Assembly: GCA_951799405.1 (NCBI GenBank)
Contig: OX637363.1
Location: 1,922,001 to 1,986,000 of the forward strand
Origin: Agapetus fuscipes
Taxonomy: Eukaryota > Arthropoda > Insecta > Trichoptera > Glossosomatidae
Length of the DNA stretch: 64,000 nucleotides
Reading direction: 5' to 3'
Positions 22,615-31,822 of the stretch are shown piece by piece (the stretch's first letter is position 1; every line of letters begins with the position of its first letter). Under the pieces are notes generated by a model that saw only the letters and a program-made list of their open reading frames with translations, had not been told where the DNA came from and searched no databases. Made by a program: the position numbers and the translations under genes.

Positions 22615-22738
22615 ATATATTGGCCAGAGTCAAGCCGGCCTGTTTACTTGTAAAAATAAATAGGTTTACTCACCACATGCGACCCTTTCGGAAAGAACCT
22701 GGCAAGAAGTTACACTGTGTAGCTTAGTTGCGTTGTGT
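22615..22738 (+). mobile_element. SINE-B 3' end
   Basis: Contains TAAAAATAAATAGGTTTACTC and AAGAAGTTACACTG. Overlaps in content with the previous SINE-B, so it is a separate copy. Confidence 0.7.
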
Positions 22739-23041
22739 CTTACATTTCCCAACACCTGTGTGTCTTAATAATGTCCAATAATGCATATACGACCACCTTT
22801 ATTGTAGCACATTATTTTACCGTGTACCTACTCGCACTGCCCGGAAGTAGGTTTGTACTGAGAGTGGCCGAGTAGGTAGTTCGTTCTTTGGACAAAGAAC
22901 CTACAAATAGGTGTAATGCTGTACTCTTACTTCGCTTTGTTGGCGTTTACATAAAGAAAATATATATGTAGATCATTATGTAATCAATGCATACAGAGAA
23001 ATATAGGTATGTATGGTTTGTGCCACTCTAGGATAACTGCC
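22739..23041. other. No gene seen
   Basis: Unclassified. GTTCGTTCTTTG/CAAAGAACCTAC near 22880 can form a small hairpin. Confidence 0.35.
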
Positions 23042-23145
23042 ACATAACTAACACCTCTGCGGCACTATAACAAGTGTCATAGACCCTTACAGTCTCTTAA
23101 ATCTAGGGAGTCTTCCGCACAGGCTTTCTTAAAAAAAAAAAAAAG
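23042..23145 (+). mobile_element. LINE-F type 3' tail with poly(A)
   Basis: ACACCTCTGCGGCACTATAAC ... CCGCACAGGCTTTCTT, then about 14 A. It lacks the SINE-A part, so it is either a very short LINE-F copy or a truncated A-F SINE. Confidence 0.7.
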
Positions 23146-23254
23146 GTAATGGACCCTCAAAGTATGAACGATCTAGAAAGAATCAGTCGATGTTATAAAA
23201 ATGTTAGGATGACATGTATTTGTTGAGCGCTGTTTTTATGTGTATCACACCTCC

Positions 23255-23510
23255 TTCCTTGACTGATAGGTTGATATGCGGCTGACCACCCATACTGTAA
23301 AAAATGGTTCACTTTGCCAATGTCACCCCTGCTTCAGGGAAGGTCGGCAAGAGTTGCAGGGCTTATGTTCATTTGAGATTGGGTTTTTTATATTTTAGGT
23401 CCACATGTGGCATGTGTAAGCGCGAAATTATGCATGTCTGCTTGTGGGAATGCATTTGATATGAATCTCAAATGATACATATCTTTCCAGCTTATATTTA
23501 GATTTAGACA
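23255..23510 (+). mobile_element. LINE-C 3' region
   Basis: Starts at TTCCTTGACTGATAGG and ends in TTAGATTTAGA. Confidence 0.8.
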
Positions 23511-23512
23511 CC

Positions 23513-24130
23513 TCAAGAGCCCTCTGTGAGCTTTGTCGTCGCTGTAGAAAGCGCCAATTCTCAAGCAAGACTCCAGGCTGTAAGGCTGGATGGACCTTTA
23601 GTAAACGGTCTTTCGTAAAGGTAGGGGAATGAATTATTCACACAGCAAAAAAAACGCAACTAAGCTACACGTATAGTGTAACTTCTTGCCTGCGTTTCCC
23701 CGAGAGGGTCGCATGTGGCGCTTCGGGACATATTTATTTTTACAGGTGAGGGGGCCGGCTTCACACCAACCACTTTCAGTTGAAGTGGGGGTTTCCCAGC
23801 TCCCGGGAGGGCTGGTTTTCATTTCTTATGAAGGATCGAACCCTGGCCCTCGGCATGGAATGCAAGCATTCTACCAATCGAGCTATCGACCTTTTTACGA
23901 GCTTGATCGTCGTCGCTACAATCGCCAATTCTTAAGCAAGACCAAGTTGCTGTAAGGTAGGATGGACCTTTGGTGACCGGTCATTGGTAAAGGTATTATG
24001 AATTTTTAAACCCAGCGAAGTGAAAATTTGAAAAAATAAATGGTATATTTTTTGTGCTCCGTCGAGAAAACGAACCCACAACCTTCCCATTCAGAGTCCG
24101 AAGTGTTACCACTGAACTACGGACCGGTCA
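23513..24130 (-). mobile_element. SINE-A fragment plus A-B composite
   Basis: On the reverse strand: SINE-A head and body (24130-23895), SINE-B with a large internal loss (23895-23645), then a second SINE-A 3' half (23640-23513). Confidence 0.8.
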
Positions 24131-24177
24131 AGCAAGCGAAGAGCAAATTTCAAAAAATATTAATGGTGTATTAATTG

Positions 24178-24345
24178 TACATTGAAGCTTTCACGGCCGG
24201 TTCTTGTTGACACAACAATCACTTTTTTCGGGCTATGTAGCCGTGGTCTGGTTAATTCTTTTCGGACAGTTTCGCCCACTGCTCCGATGGGCATTATCAG
24301 CGGTTGGCTAGTCGCTGTGATCTTCTTACAGGATCCGCTGTATGA
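24178..24345 (+). repeat. Repeat G, long copy
   Basis: Begins TACATTGAAGCTTTCACGGC, as does the copy at 48886. The reverse strand at 24300-24269 reads CTGATAAT, a TGGGC-type hairpin, then GAAAC. Confidence 0.75.
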
Positions 24346-24711
24346 GAAACAACTAAAATTTCAACAGTGTTTTGTTAATTAATACATATTATTATATTCC
24401 ATTATTATTTGATCCGTATTTGTGAGCAATCACGTTGTTTTCTTTTACCTTGCAATCCAAGGCTTCAGTCTTATTTCGGTGTTAACCTTTCTAGCAATGC
24501 GATACTAAAGTATGTTGGTATAAAAACTTACTTAACAATAACCTTCCTAAAGTATTTTCTTCGGTAACAATTATTACCTGCTTTATTTTTTGTTTAATTA
24601 ACTGTAGGTACATTCGTGCATTTCAATTTAAAAAATTGTTTTTTGTTATAAACATTTTAAAATAAACATGTTTAATCTAGAAGCATTTATGTACCTATAA
24701 TTGCTCCCCCA
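24346..24711. other. No gene seen
   Basis: Unclassified AT-rich DNA. Confidence 0.35.
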
Positions 24712-24953
24712 GTTCTTGTTTACCGTATACGCCAATCTTGTCAAATATGACTTTTTAATGCTGTCGTATGAATCAAATTCTACACAATCTGAGCTAAGAA
24801 AACCCGTAAAACTCGATAATGTGAGAGGTCTTTTAACCATTTTTTAACAAAATTTCTGGTTTTTATAAGACACATTGGTCCAGTACACATGCGAGCATTA
24901 CTCATGTAAAATTTTCTCAATGGCGTATACGGTAAACAAGAACTAAGGCAGCG
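24712..24953. mobile_element. MITE J
   Basis: AGTTCTTGTTTACCGTATAC near the left end and its inverted partner GTATACGGTAAACAAGAACT at the right. Internal sequence matches 21579-21835 in reverse. Confidence 0.75.
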
Positions 24954-25074
24954 ATATGGCAAGAATATTTTTATCTAGTATCTCCCGACTGTCATTTCTG
25001 AAACTATTTGCATCCATCATCGATCATTCAGGAGACGTAGACTTTAGTTTTTTCATGTCCTCTTATCTGATCCG

Positions 25075-25396
25075 GTCGATAGCTCAGTTGGCAGAGTGCT
25101 TGCATTCCATGCCGAGTGCCCGGGTTCGAATCCCTCCGAGGGTGTCAGAAATGATTTCCTGTCTCGGTGTTTTAATTTACAACCCCAAAATACAATACCA
25201 GCAAGGTTTACTCAGCCTTCACAAGAAATGAGTACAAGCCCCTTCTGAGCTGGGAAAATCCTACTTTAACTGAAGTGGTTGGTGTAAAGTTGGCCGGCTT
25301 ACTGTAAAAATAAATATGTTCCACTCGCCACATGCGAAACCTTTCGCGGATAACGCGGCAAGAAGTTACACTATATGTGTAGCTTAGTTGCGTTGC
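25075..25396 (+). mobile_element. SINE-B, full length
   Basis: GATAGCTCAGTTGGCAGAG (A box), GGGTTCGAATCCC (B box), a complete body and the TAGCTTAGTTGCGTTGC end. Undeleted form. Confidence 0.88.
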
Positions 25397-25439
25397 TCTA
25401 TTTCACAAATTTTCATGAGGTATTCCAGCTGGACGTTGA

Positions 25440-25935
25440 CCAATTGTCATCTCATAAGCTACGGTGTGAGTGAGTCGGTTCATTCAACATTCTGAAGACG
25501 TGATCTCTCCGCTGCTGAAAATACTATATTGGCTTCGTTTTCCTGCGAGGGTGGTCTACCGTGTGTGTTTGATGGTATTTAAAGCCCTAAACGGTTTGAC
25601 CCTGTCATATCTGGCAGACATGTTTTCCCCCGTTGAGGTGAGTGTGAGGGAGCAGACATTGAGGTCAGCGGGAAGTGGTGCTGTCAGGTTGACGCAGCCT
25701 CGCCGTCAAATATGCAGTAATTTTGGGGATCGCGCTTTCCGGTTTGCGGGACCAATGGAGGGAAATAGACTGCCACCCGGAGTGAGGGTTTCGGAATCTG
25801 TTGGCATTTTTAAGGGAACACTGAAACGGCATTTATATCAAATATCTCATTCATGATTTCGAGGGCTCTTGAGGTGTGACACACACAAAAACGGCGCTCT
25901 TTTATCATGTAGAAAATAAAGAAATCATCCTCATG
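25440..25935 (+). mobile_element. L2-like LINE, RT C-terminus and 3' hairpin
   Basis: The frame at 25470-25856 has FKALNGLTLSYLADMF and the RSAGSG, GDRAFRFAGPMEGNRLP series typical of L2/CR1 C-termini. Directly after the stop, 25861-25900 matches the SINE-A tail (GAGGGCTCTTGAGGTGTGA ... GGCGCTC), continuing to AATCATCCTC. Confidence 0.8.
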
Positions 25936-26136
25936 GTGTATGTATATATATCTTACTAAGTCGTCTATTTGACACCGTTGTGCTAAAATATAATAAAAAT
26001 AGCGACAAGGCTTACCATTAAAATTCCAGGTATTTTTAGAATCTTTCACTAGAAAGTAAAGTTATTCTTTACTAGAAGGTGCATAAAACACAACCTCTAT
26101 ATGTGTGTGCTTTGGTTAACGAATGTTTGCTAGCAG
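25936..26136. other. No gene seen
   Basis: Unclassified. Confidence 0.3.
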
Positions 26137-26455
26137 TCTTCACATGCGGCATGCGCAAGCGCGAACTTGTACGTGTCTGCTTGTGAGAATGCATTTAATG
26201 TGAATCCTAAATGTTACATATATTTGCAATTTAGATAAGAGCAGAGATTAGATTTCACTAAATTTGAAAGAAGTACCTCTATCTAATGGAGGGGATGACC
26301 GAGGGGACCAACTCTAGGGGACGCTCACGCCAAGAGTACCTGGAGGACCTGCTGGTGGACGTGCGCTGCTCAACATATTCAGATCTAAAAAGAGCCGCAC
26401 AAGACAGGGAGGAATGGAGAACAAGAGTAAAAGATATTGCTGCAAACCAATCCTA
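26137..26455 (+). mobile_element. LINE-C 3' tip followed by another LINE C-terminus
   Basis: 26137-26255 is a LINE-C end. 26285-26455 encodes GRSRQEYLEDLL ... AAQDREEWRTRVK, the C-terminus of a different RT lineage. Confidence 0.7.
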
Positions 26456-26954
26456 GGATTGAAACAGGAAAAGAAGACCTCTATTATATTACGTAGTCAA
26501 ATAGGTTTCACTTTTATTCTCCTCTGCTAAGTTTCTTCAAATACTTACTAGTTTAATTTCTTAAACAGATAATTTCTTACTGTAAAATAGCATTACCTTA
26601 TAGATTTGATAAATTTTTACATAAAAAAATGAATAAGCAACAATCGCTTTGATGTACGAGTTATTTATTAACATCTGTAACTTTCTCGAGGTGGCATTAC
26701 GTTTATATTTGCATTAGCCCAGTTTAAACAGCAACTGCATACTGTTTATCTGTGCATATTTAATGCTATTATGCATTTCGCTGCATTAACGTCAGAATTG
26801 CAATTATACGAGATCTGCAAGTCACCGTGAAAGATAAAACATGTGCAATGCTTAAATTTTTGTCCAAATATGGCTTCACTGTGAAAACGCGTACAGTTTG
26901 TTAAACAATAGTGGAATAGAGGCTTTTCAATGAATAATAAAACAAAACTTTAAA
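26456..26954. other. No gene seen
   Basis: AT-rich, no recognised element. Confidence 0.4.
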
Positions 26955-27450
26955 GTTATGAAGAAGGTTATAACTCTGGATGAAATAGAAGAATGTAAGG
27001 ACAGAAATAAATGGTGGTTGATATGTAATGTTGGCGGCTAGTACTATTGTCTTTTTTTCATTAGAATTCTGTATTTGTTTTAATGTTATTATTATTATTA
27101 ATTTATCTGATTTATTTGGTGAGCGTTATTTTTGTGTGTATCACACCCCAACAGCCCTCTACGAGCTTGGTCGTCGCTGTAGAAAGCGACAATGCTCAAG
27201 CAAGACCCAGTTGCTGTGAGGCTAAATAGACCTTTTGATGACTGGTCTTTGGTAAAGGTTTGTGAAATATTAATGAAAGTTAATTGAAAATATTAATGGT
27301 ATTTTTTTGTGCTCCGCCGGGATTCGAAACCACAGGACTACGGACCGGTCAAATGAAAAATGTTATGACTCTGGATAAAATGTAGAAGTATGTAAGGACA
27401 GAAAGAAATGGCGGTTGATCTGTAATGTTGGCGGCTAGGACTAGGGTTTT
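26955..27450 (+). mobile_element. Two LINE-C RT ends flanking a SINE-A
   Basis: 26955-27045 and 27353-27450 each encode the LINE-C C-terminus (one with MKKVITLDEIEE). The SINE-A at 27085-27349 lies between them. Confidence 0.75.
27085..27349 (-). mobile_element. SINE-A, head shortened
   Basis: Reverse copy. ATT repeats are at its left end, the body is complete, and the tRNA-like head lacks sequence between its B box and A box. Confidence 0.8.
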
Positions 27451-27732
27451 ATTTAAATTGGAGTCTGGTAGTATCTATTTTTTTGATGTTTATAGGTAGT
27501 AGGTAGGTATGTGTTAAAAACTTTACAAAAATAACTGCGTTGCGTTTCATATCACTTACGTACAAAATTATTTACATAAACGATTCAAATTTTATGTAAC
27601 TTTGTAAGCATTGCTGCAAAAATAAAAATGCTTGCGTGAAGAGTGTAACGCATGGATGTAAAGAAATTGTTAAATATTCATACTCGTATCATGGACGGGC
27701 GTCGAGATTTTCATTAAAATAAATGTCATGCA
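27451..27732. other. No gene seen
   Basis: Unclassified AT-rich DNA. Confidence 0.3.
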
Positions 27733-27930
27733 ATCTATAATCTATTGTCTAAATTGCAAGGATATATTTATTTAAAGCTCTCAGATGTATGCCTGATATA
27801 TTGCGCTTACAAATGCTGGATGTTCACCTACAAATAAAACCCAAACCTCAAATGAACACAAACCCTACAACTTTGCCAACCTTCCCTGACACAGGGGGGA
27901 TATTGGCAAAGTGAATCATTTTTTCAGAAT
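27733..27930 (-). mobile_element. LINE-C (ATTATAG-tail variant) 3' region
   Basis: Reverse copy with CTATAATCTATTG tail and the CCTTCCCTGACACAG segment. Confidence 0.75.
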
Positions 27931-28508
27931 TTGTTAAAACGATATGTTTTAGTTGAAACGTAATGCACGAGTATGTAGCAAATTACCGTTGACGACGAAA
28001 ATGAAGAGGCAGCTCCTTCAAGCAGTGGCGGTCATTCTGCAGGGGCAAAAAACACTTGCTATTGTTTGCTTTTTTCCGGTGACTTCAATGTGTCATAAAT
28101 AACAAAAAAATGAATCATTCTGCAACTATTATGGTCTAAAAAAGATGAATGAAGTTATTGTACTTTGAAACAAACAGTGGAAAAAAAACGTCTATGGACA
28201 TTCAATTGATACTTACACTTTTTTACACGATGTTGAAGAAAAAATTGGACAAAAAAATCATGGAGATAATAATTTGTTTACCTAGGTCATCTCTTTTTAT
28301 TCTAGCCAATTTTGTTTAATTTTTAAATGTGCGGACTTCACACACCTCTACTCACTTCTTTAATTTTCTTTTTCTACTTGTTTTTCTTTTTAATATCATA
28401 CTCGGATGTTTCTACATACGTTCCTCGTTTTGCCACACTTCTTTGGCATGTTTCTGATTTTTCAAAAATATTTTTAGTCTTAGTTTTAATATTTGACGTA
28501 TTGTGTAT
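27931..28508. other. No gene seen
   Basis: Unclassified. 28350-28508 may be a degraded LINE-C upstream UTR. Confidence 0.35.
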
Positions 28509-28770
28509 GTACCTTGACTTATAGGTTGGTATGCGGCTGACCACCCATGCTGTATAAATGGTTCACTTTGCCAATGTCGCCCCTGTTTCAGGGAAGGACG
28601 ACAAGAGTTGCAGGGTGTATGCCCATTTGAGATTTGATTTTTATGTTGTAGACTCACATGCGGCATGTTTAAGCGCGAACTTACACGGGCATGTTTGTGA
28701 AAATTCAAACAATATGAATCTTTAATGTTACACATATTTGCAACTAAGATTAGATTTAATTTGATTAGAA
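28509..28770 (+). mobile_element. LINE-C 3' region
   Basis: From ACCTTGACTTATAGGTTGG to AAGATTAGATTTAATTTGATTAG. Confidence 0.85.
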
Positions 28771-28773
28771 AAA

Positions 28774-28995
28774 CGTATAAGCTCACATATGTTGCATGTA
28801 GACTTACAACACGAAAACCAAATCTAATCTCTAATCTAATCTAATCTAAGTTGCAAAGATATGTTACATTGGAGATTCACATTACATGCATTCCCACAAC
28901 CAGACACGTACAAGTTCGCGCTTGCACATGCCTCATGTGAACCTACAACATAAAAACCAAATCTCAACTGAACAAACACCCTGCAACTTTTGCCA
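28774..28995 (-). mobile_element. LINE-C 3' region, two pieces
   Basis: A scrap (28774-28825), then a copy with TCTAA tail (from 28830) ending at CTGCAACTTTTGCC. Confidence 0.75.
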
Positions 28996-29017
28996 AACGA
29001 CCTAAATGTCTAAGAAT

Positions 29018-29332
29018 CTTCTTCTTCGTGTCAGCTTCACACCGTATTGGCCCAGTAACGAGCAATGTCTACAGCTCTTTGGTTTCCCGCAAAGAGATCA
29101 TCCATGGAGCAGCTTGTCGGACAGGAGGGACAACACCGCAGGTGCTCCATAGTTTGCTGAGCTCCACACCCACATAGTGTAGAGTCCTCCCGTCCCAGAA
29201 ATCCCCAGGTCAACATGTTAGCCCGGGCTCTTCCAACATTGGTCCTCAATCTGTTCATAGATTTCCACACGGGCCACTCGAGGTTCTTTCCTGGAGGTAG
29301 GCTCTCTGCAGGCTGCACAAAGCTCTCCGGGC
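29018..29332 (-). mobile_element. LINE-Z, truncated copy with 13-bp target duplication
   Basis: Flanked by AATGTCTAAGAAT at 29005-29017 and 29333-29345. GAA-repeat tail at the left, C-terminal frame 29037-29332 with the Cys-His knuckle. Almost the same sequence as 5018-5300. The target resembles the end of element L (39437). Confidence 0.92.
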
Positions 29333-29393
29333 AATGTCTAAGAATAACACTGTTAGGAAGTTTATAACACACACACATTTTTTGGTAAACGCA

Positions 29394-29627
29394 ATGGCCG
29401 AGTTTGGACGTAAGTGTTTTGTACTTGGTGCTCGAGTCTTCTATCGTGTTGAAGTGTACTTCCTGAAGATCGACTACGTTCAGTCATCTGTGACCCACGC
29501 TCTTCCAAACGCTGACAGAACTTGGTGGTCTCGTCAAGAAGTAGACATGGAAGAATTATGCATGCCAGGCGATGGCACGACAGCACTACAAGGACAAATT
29601 AAATGGACAAAAATCAACAATTTGTAA
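29394..29627 (+). CDS. Unassigned open frame
   Basis: A 77-codon frame starting MAEFGRKCFVLG and ending KWTKINNL. It is not AT-biased like its neighbours. I recognise no family, see no splice or promoter context, and there is also an open antisense frame. Could be a fragment of an element ORF or a retro-copied gene piece. Confidence 0.2.
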   Translation: MAEFGRKCFVLGARVFYRVEVYFLKIDYVQSSVTHALPNADRTWWSRQEVDMEELCMPGDGTTALQGQIKWTKINNL

Positions 29628-29738
29628 AAGGTGCCTTGGTACTTCATACCCCATCTAAATCTAAGTCTATTAATATAAAGTAGCAAAAAGAGTAGCAAAG
29701 AACAAGCGGTTGATGATGGATCTGAGAATGGCGGTACA

Positions 29739-30285
29739 AGGTTCTTGTTGCTGCATTTGTGCTCTTCCGGCTTGATTACTGTAATGGGACATACAGTGGC
29801 TTGCCACTTGTACAGCTGGGCAGACTTCAATCTGTGCTTAATGCTGCGGCACGTTTTATCTGTAATTTAAAAATTACTGAGCACATCACACCCTCACTCA
29901 GGGATCAGCTTCATTGGCTGAAAATAAAGGAGAGGGTGGAGTACAAGGTCTGCTTAACTGTATTTAAGTCCTCGCAGAACATTGCGACACTGTATATCTC
30001 AGAGCTATGTGTGGGGGACACAGTAGAGGGTAGACGGGGTACTCTGAGATCTGCATGCAGTACTGCTGTGAATAGATTCAGGGTTCCCTGCAGAAGCAAC
30101 ATGGCCAATTATTTAGATCGTGCTTTGGAATGCCTTACCACACGAGCTGAGAGCTGTGGAGAGTACAAATGCATTTAAATCGGGATTAAAGACATGCTTG
30201 TTCAGGAGGGGCTATGGCTCTGCAGTGCCCTTGCAGTGAGTTCACAAAACGGCACTAAAAATATTGTCAATTTATTATTATTTAT
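29739..30285 (+). mobile_element. L2-like LINE end nested in LINE-C3
   Basis: Encodes RLDYCNGTYSGLPLVQLGRLQ, a hallmark L2/CR1-type segment (frame 29759-30178), plus the 3' hairpin at 30224-30256 and a TTATTATTTAT tail. Flanked by TACA at 29735-29738 and 30286-30289; host sequence resumes exactly. Confidence 0.88.
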
Positions 30286-30470
30286 TACACAATGGCATAT
30301 TGTTACCGACTTTAATGTTTTGAAATGAAGCATGGCCAGTGAATGATAGCAAAATGAGAAAACTATGTACGGTGAAAATGAAGCATTTGAGAAGCATGAC
30401 AGGAAATTTTTTAAAGGATAGAGTTAGTAATGAATAGAGTAAAAACTAATGTAAGTTGAAAGAGGATGTT

Positions 30471-30737
30471 TTTTTTTTTTTTAAGAAAGCCTATGCGGGA
30501 GACTCCCTAGATTCGAGAGACTCTAAGGGTCTATGACACTTGTTACAGTTGTCCATGTCCGGTTGCAGGGTCGTTAGCTGCGCAGTGCTGTGGTGTGTGT
30601 GGCATTGCTTTGTTTTGAGACACTGAGAGGAAATGGCGATTGATATTGGATTTGAAAAGTGCAAGGTTAAATTGGGATGGAAACACAGATGCCGGTAACT
30701 CATTCCATAAGCGGGTACGTAGAGCGGGAAAGTAAAG
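30471..30737 (-). mobile_element. LINE-F 3' end nested in LINE-C3
   Basis: T-run 30471-30482, then AAGAAAGCC ... CCATAAGCGGG. Interrupts the LINE-C3 GAAAGAGGATG/GAAAGTAAAGG junction. Of the LINE-F copies here its 3' end is closest to the A-F SINE tail (reverse of AGACTCCCTAGATTC). Confidence 0.82.
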
Positions 30738-30930
30738 GTACAAAAGCTTGTGTGATGATGACTGGTTAGGACATATAGGAAGAACAGAGGATAAAATAGT
30801 TACAAAGCAAAAAGAGGATAAGGAAGACTGAGAAAATGTATGGTGTAATCAGATTGAGGAGATTGTGAAAGAATTGGATATACAAAGTGAGTGTAAAAGA
30901 AGAAAATGAATTAATTGAAAGAGGTATGTA

Positions 30931-31384
30931 TGAAAAAGGTTATGGCTCTGGATGAAATGAAAGAAGTATGCAAGGATCGAAAGAAATGGCGGTTGATCTG
31001 TAATGCTGGCGGTTAAAGCTGAGGCTTTTAAATTAAAAAAAATATGTATTGTAGTTTTTTAATTTTTTACTGTTTAAATTGCTTAGAGTTTATTTGTTTT
31101 ATATATTTGATTGTATTAATTGCTTGTACTCCTTGACTTATAGGTTGGTATGCGGCTGACCACCCATACTGTAAAAAATGGTTCACTTTGCCAATGCCCC
31201 CTGCTTCAGGGAAGGTCGGCAAGAGTTGCAGGGCTTATGTTCATTTGAGATTGGGTTTTTTATATTATAGGTCCACATGCAGCATGTGTAAGCGCGAAAT
31301 TATGCATGTCTGCTTGTGGGAATGCATTTAATATGAATCTCAAATGATACATATCTTTGCAGCTTAGATTTAGATTTAGATTTT
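30931..31384 (+). mobile_element. LINE-C nested in LINE-C3, 9-bp target duplication
   Basis: Flanked by AGGTATGTA at 30922-30930 and 31385-31393. Contains the last about 25 RT codons, the 3' region and a TTAGAT-type tail. Host RT codons continue afterwards. Confidence 0.9.
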
Positions 31385-31700
31385 AGGTATGTAAGGATAG
31401 GAAGAAATGGAATTAGCTCTGCAGAGGCTCTGGCCAACCCTACAGTCATGGCGACAGAGTTACAGTTACAGTAAGAGCATTTTTGTGATTCTATTGTAAC
31501 ATTTACGTCAATTTTTATCACTTGAGAAGGGATTTTCATACTGATAAAAAATTTACAACTTTGGCAAGGTTGATTTCACATTTTACACCACTGTGCTTAA
31601 GTTAAATCACAATAAAATGGATATTACTGTGTCGAACCGAGTGGCCGACACGTTCAGACAATAGCGTTCACCCCCGCTCACAAAAACGGTGGCACAGTGG

Positions 31701-31738
31701 TATAAATACCGCGGTCTGCAGACAGCAAGGCATCAGTT
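31701..31738 (+). promoter_or_regulatory. CP1 core promoter
   Basis: TATAAATA at 31701-31708 and an arthropod-type initiator, ATCAGTT, with the probable start A at 31735. The spacing of about 34 nt fits a TATA promoter. The 5' UTR would be about 88 nt, ending in CAATCAAA before the ATG. Confidence 0.75.
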
Positions 31739-31822
31739 CAACTCCTGTCTTGTGCTAAGCCACTAGAAGAGGAAGAAAGTGAAATAATTCAGTCAAACGC
31801 AAACAAAATCAAATCAATCAAA

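Larger units (their letters stand above)
29650..31475 (+). mobile_element. LINE-C3 carrying three nested insertions
   Basis: RT segments at 29650-29738 (IAKNKRLMMDLRMAV-like), 30286-30470, 30738-30930 and 31385-31475 line up in order with the LINE-C3 copy at 53240-54620, ending in GACAGAGTTACAGTTACAG. Many stops; inactive. Its interruptions are listed separately. Confidence 0.85.
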
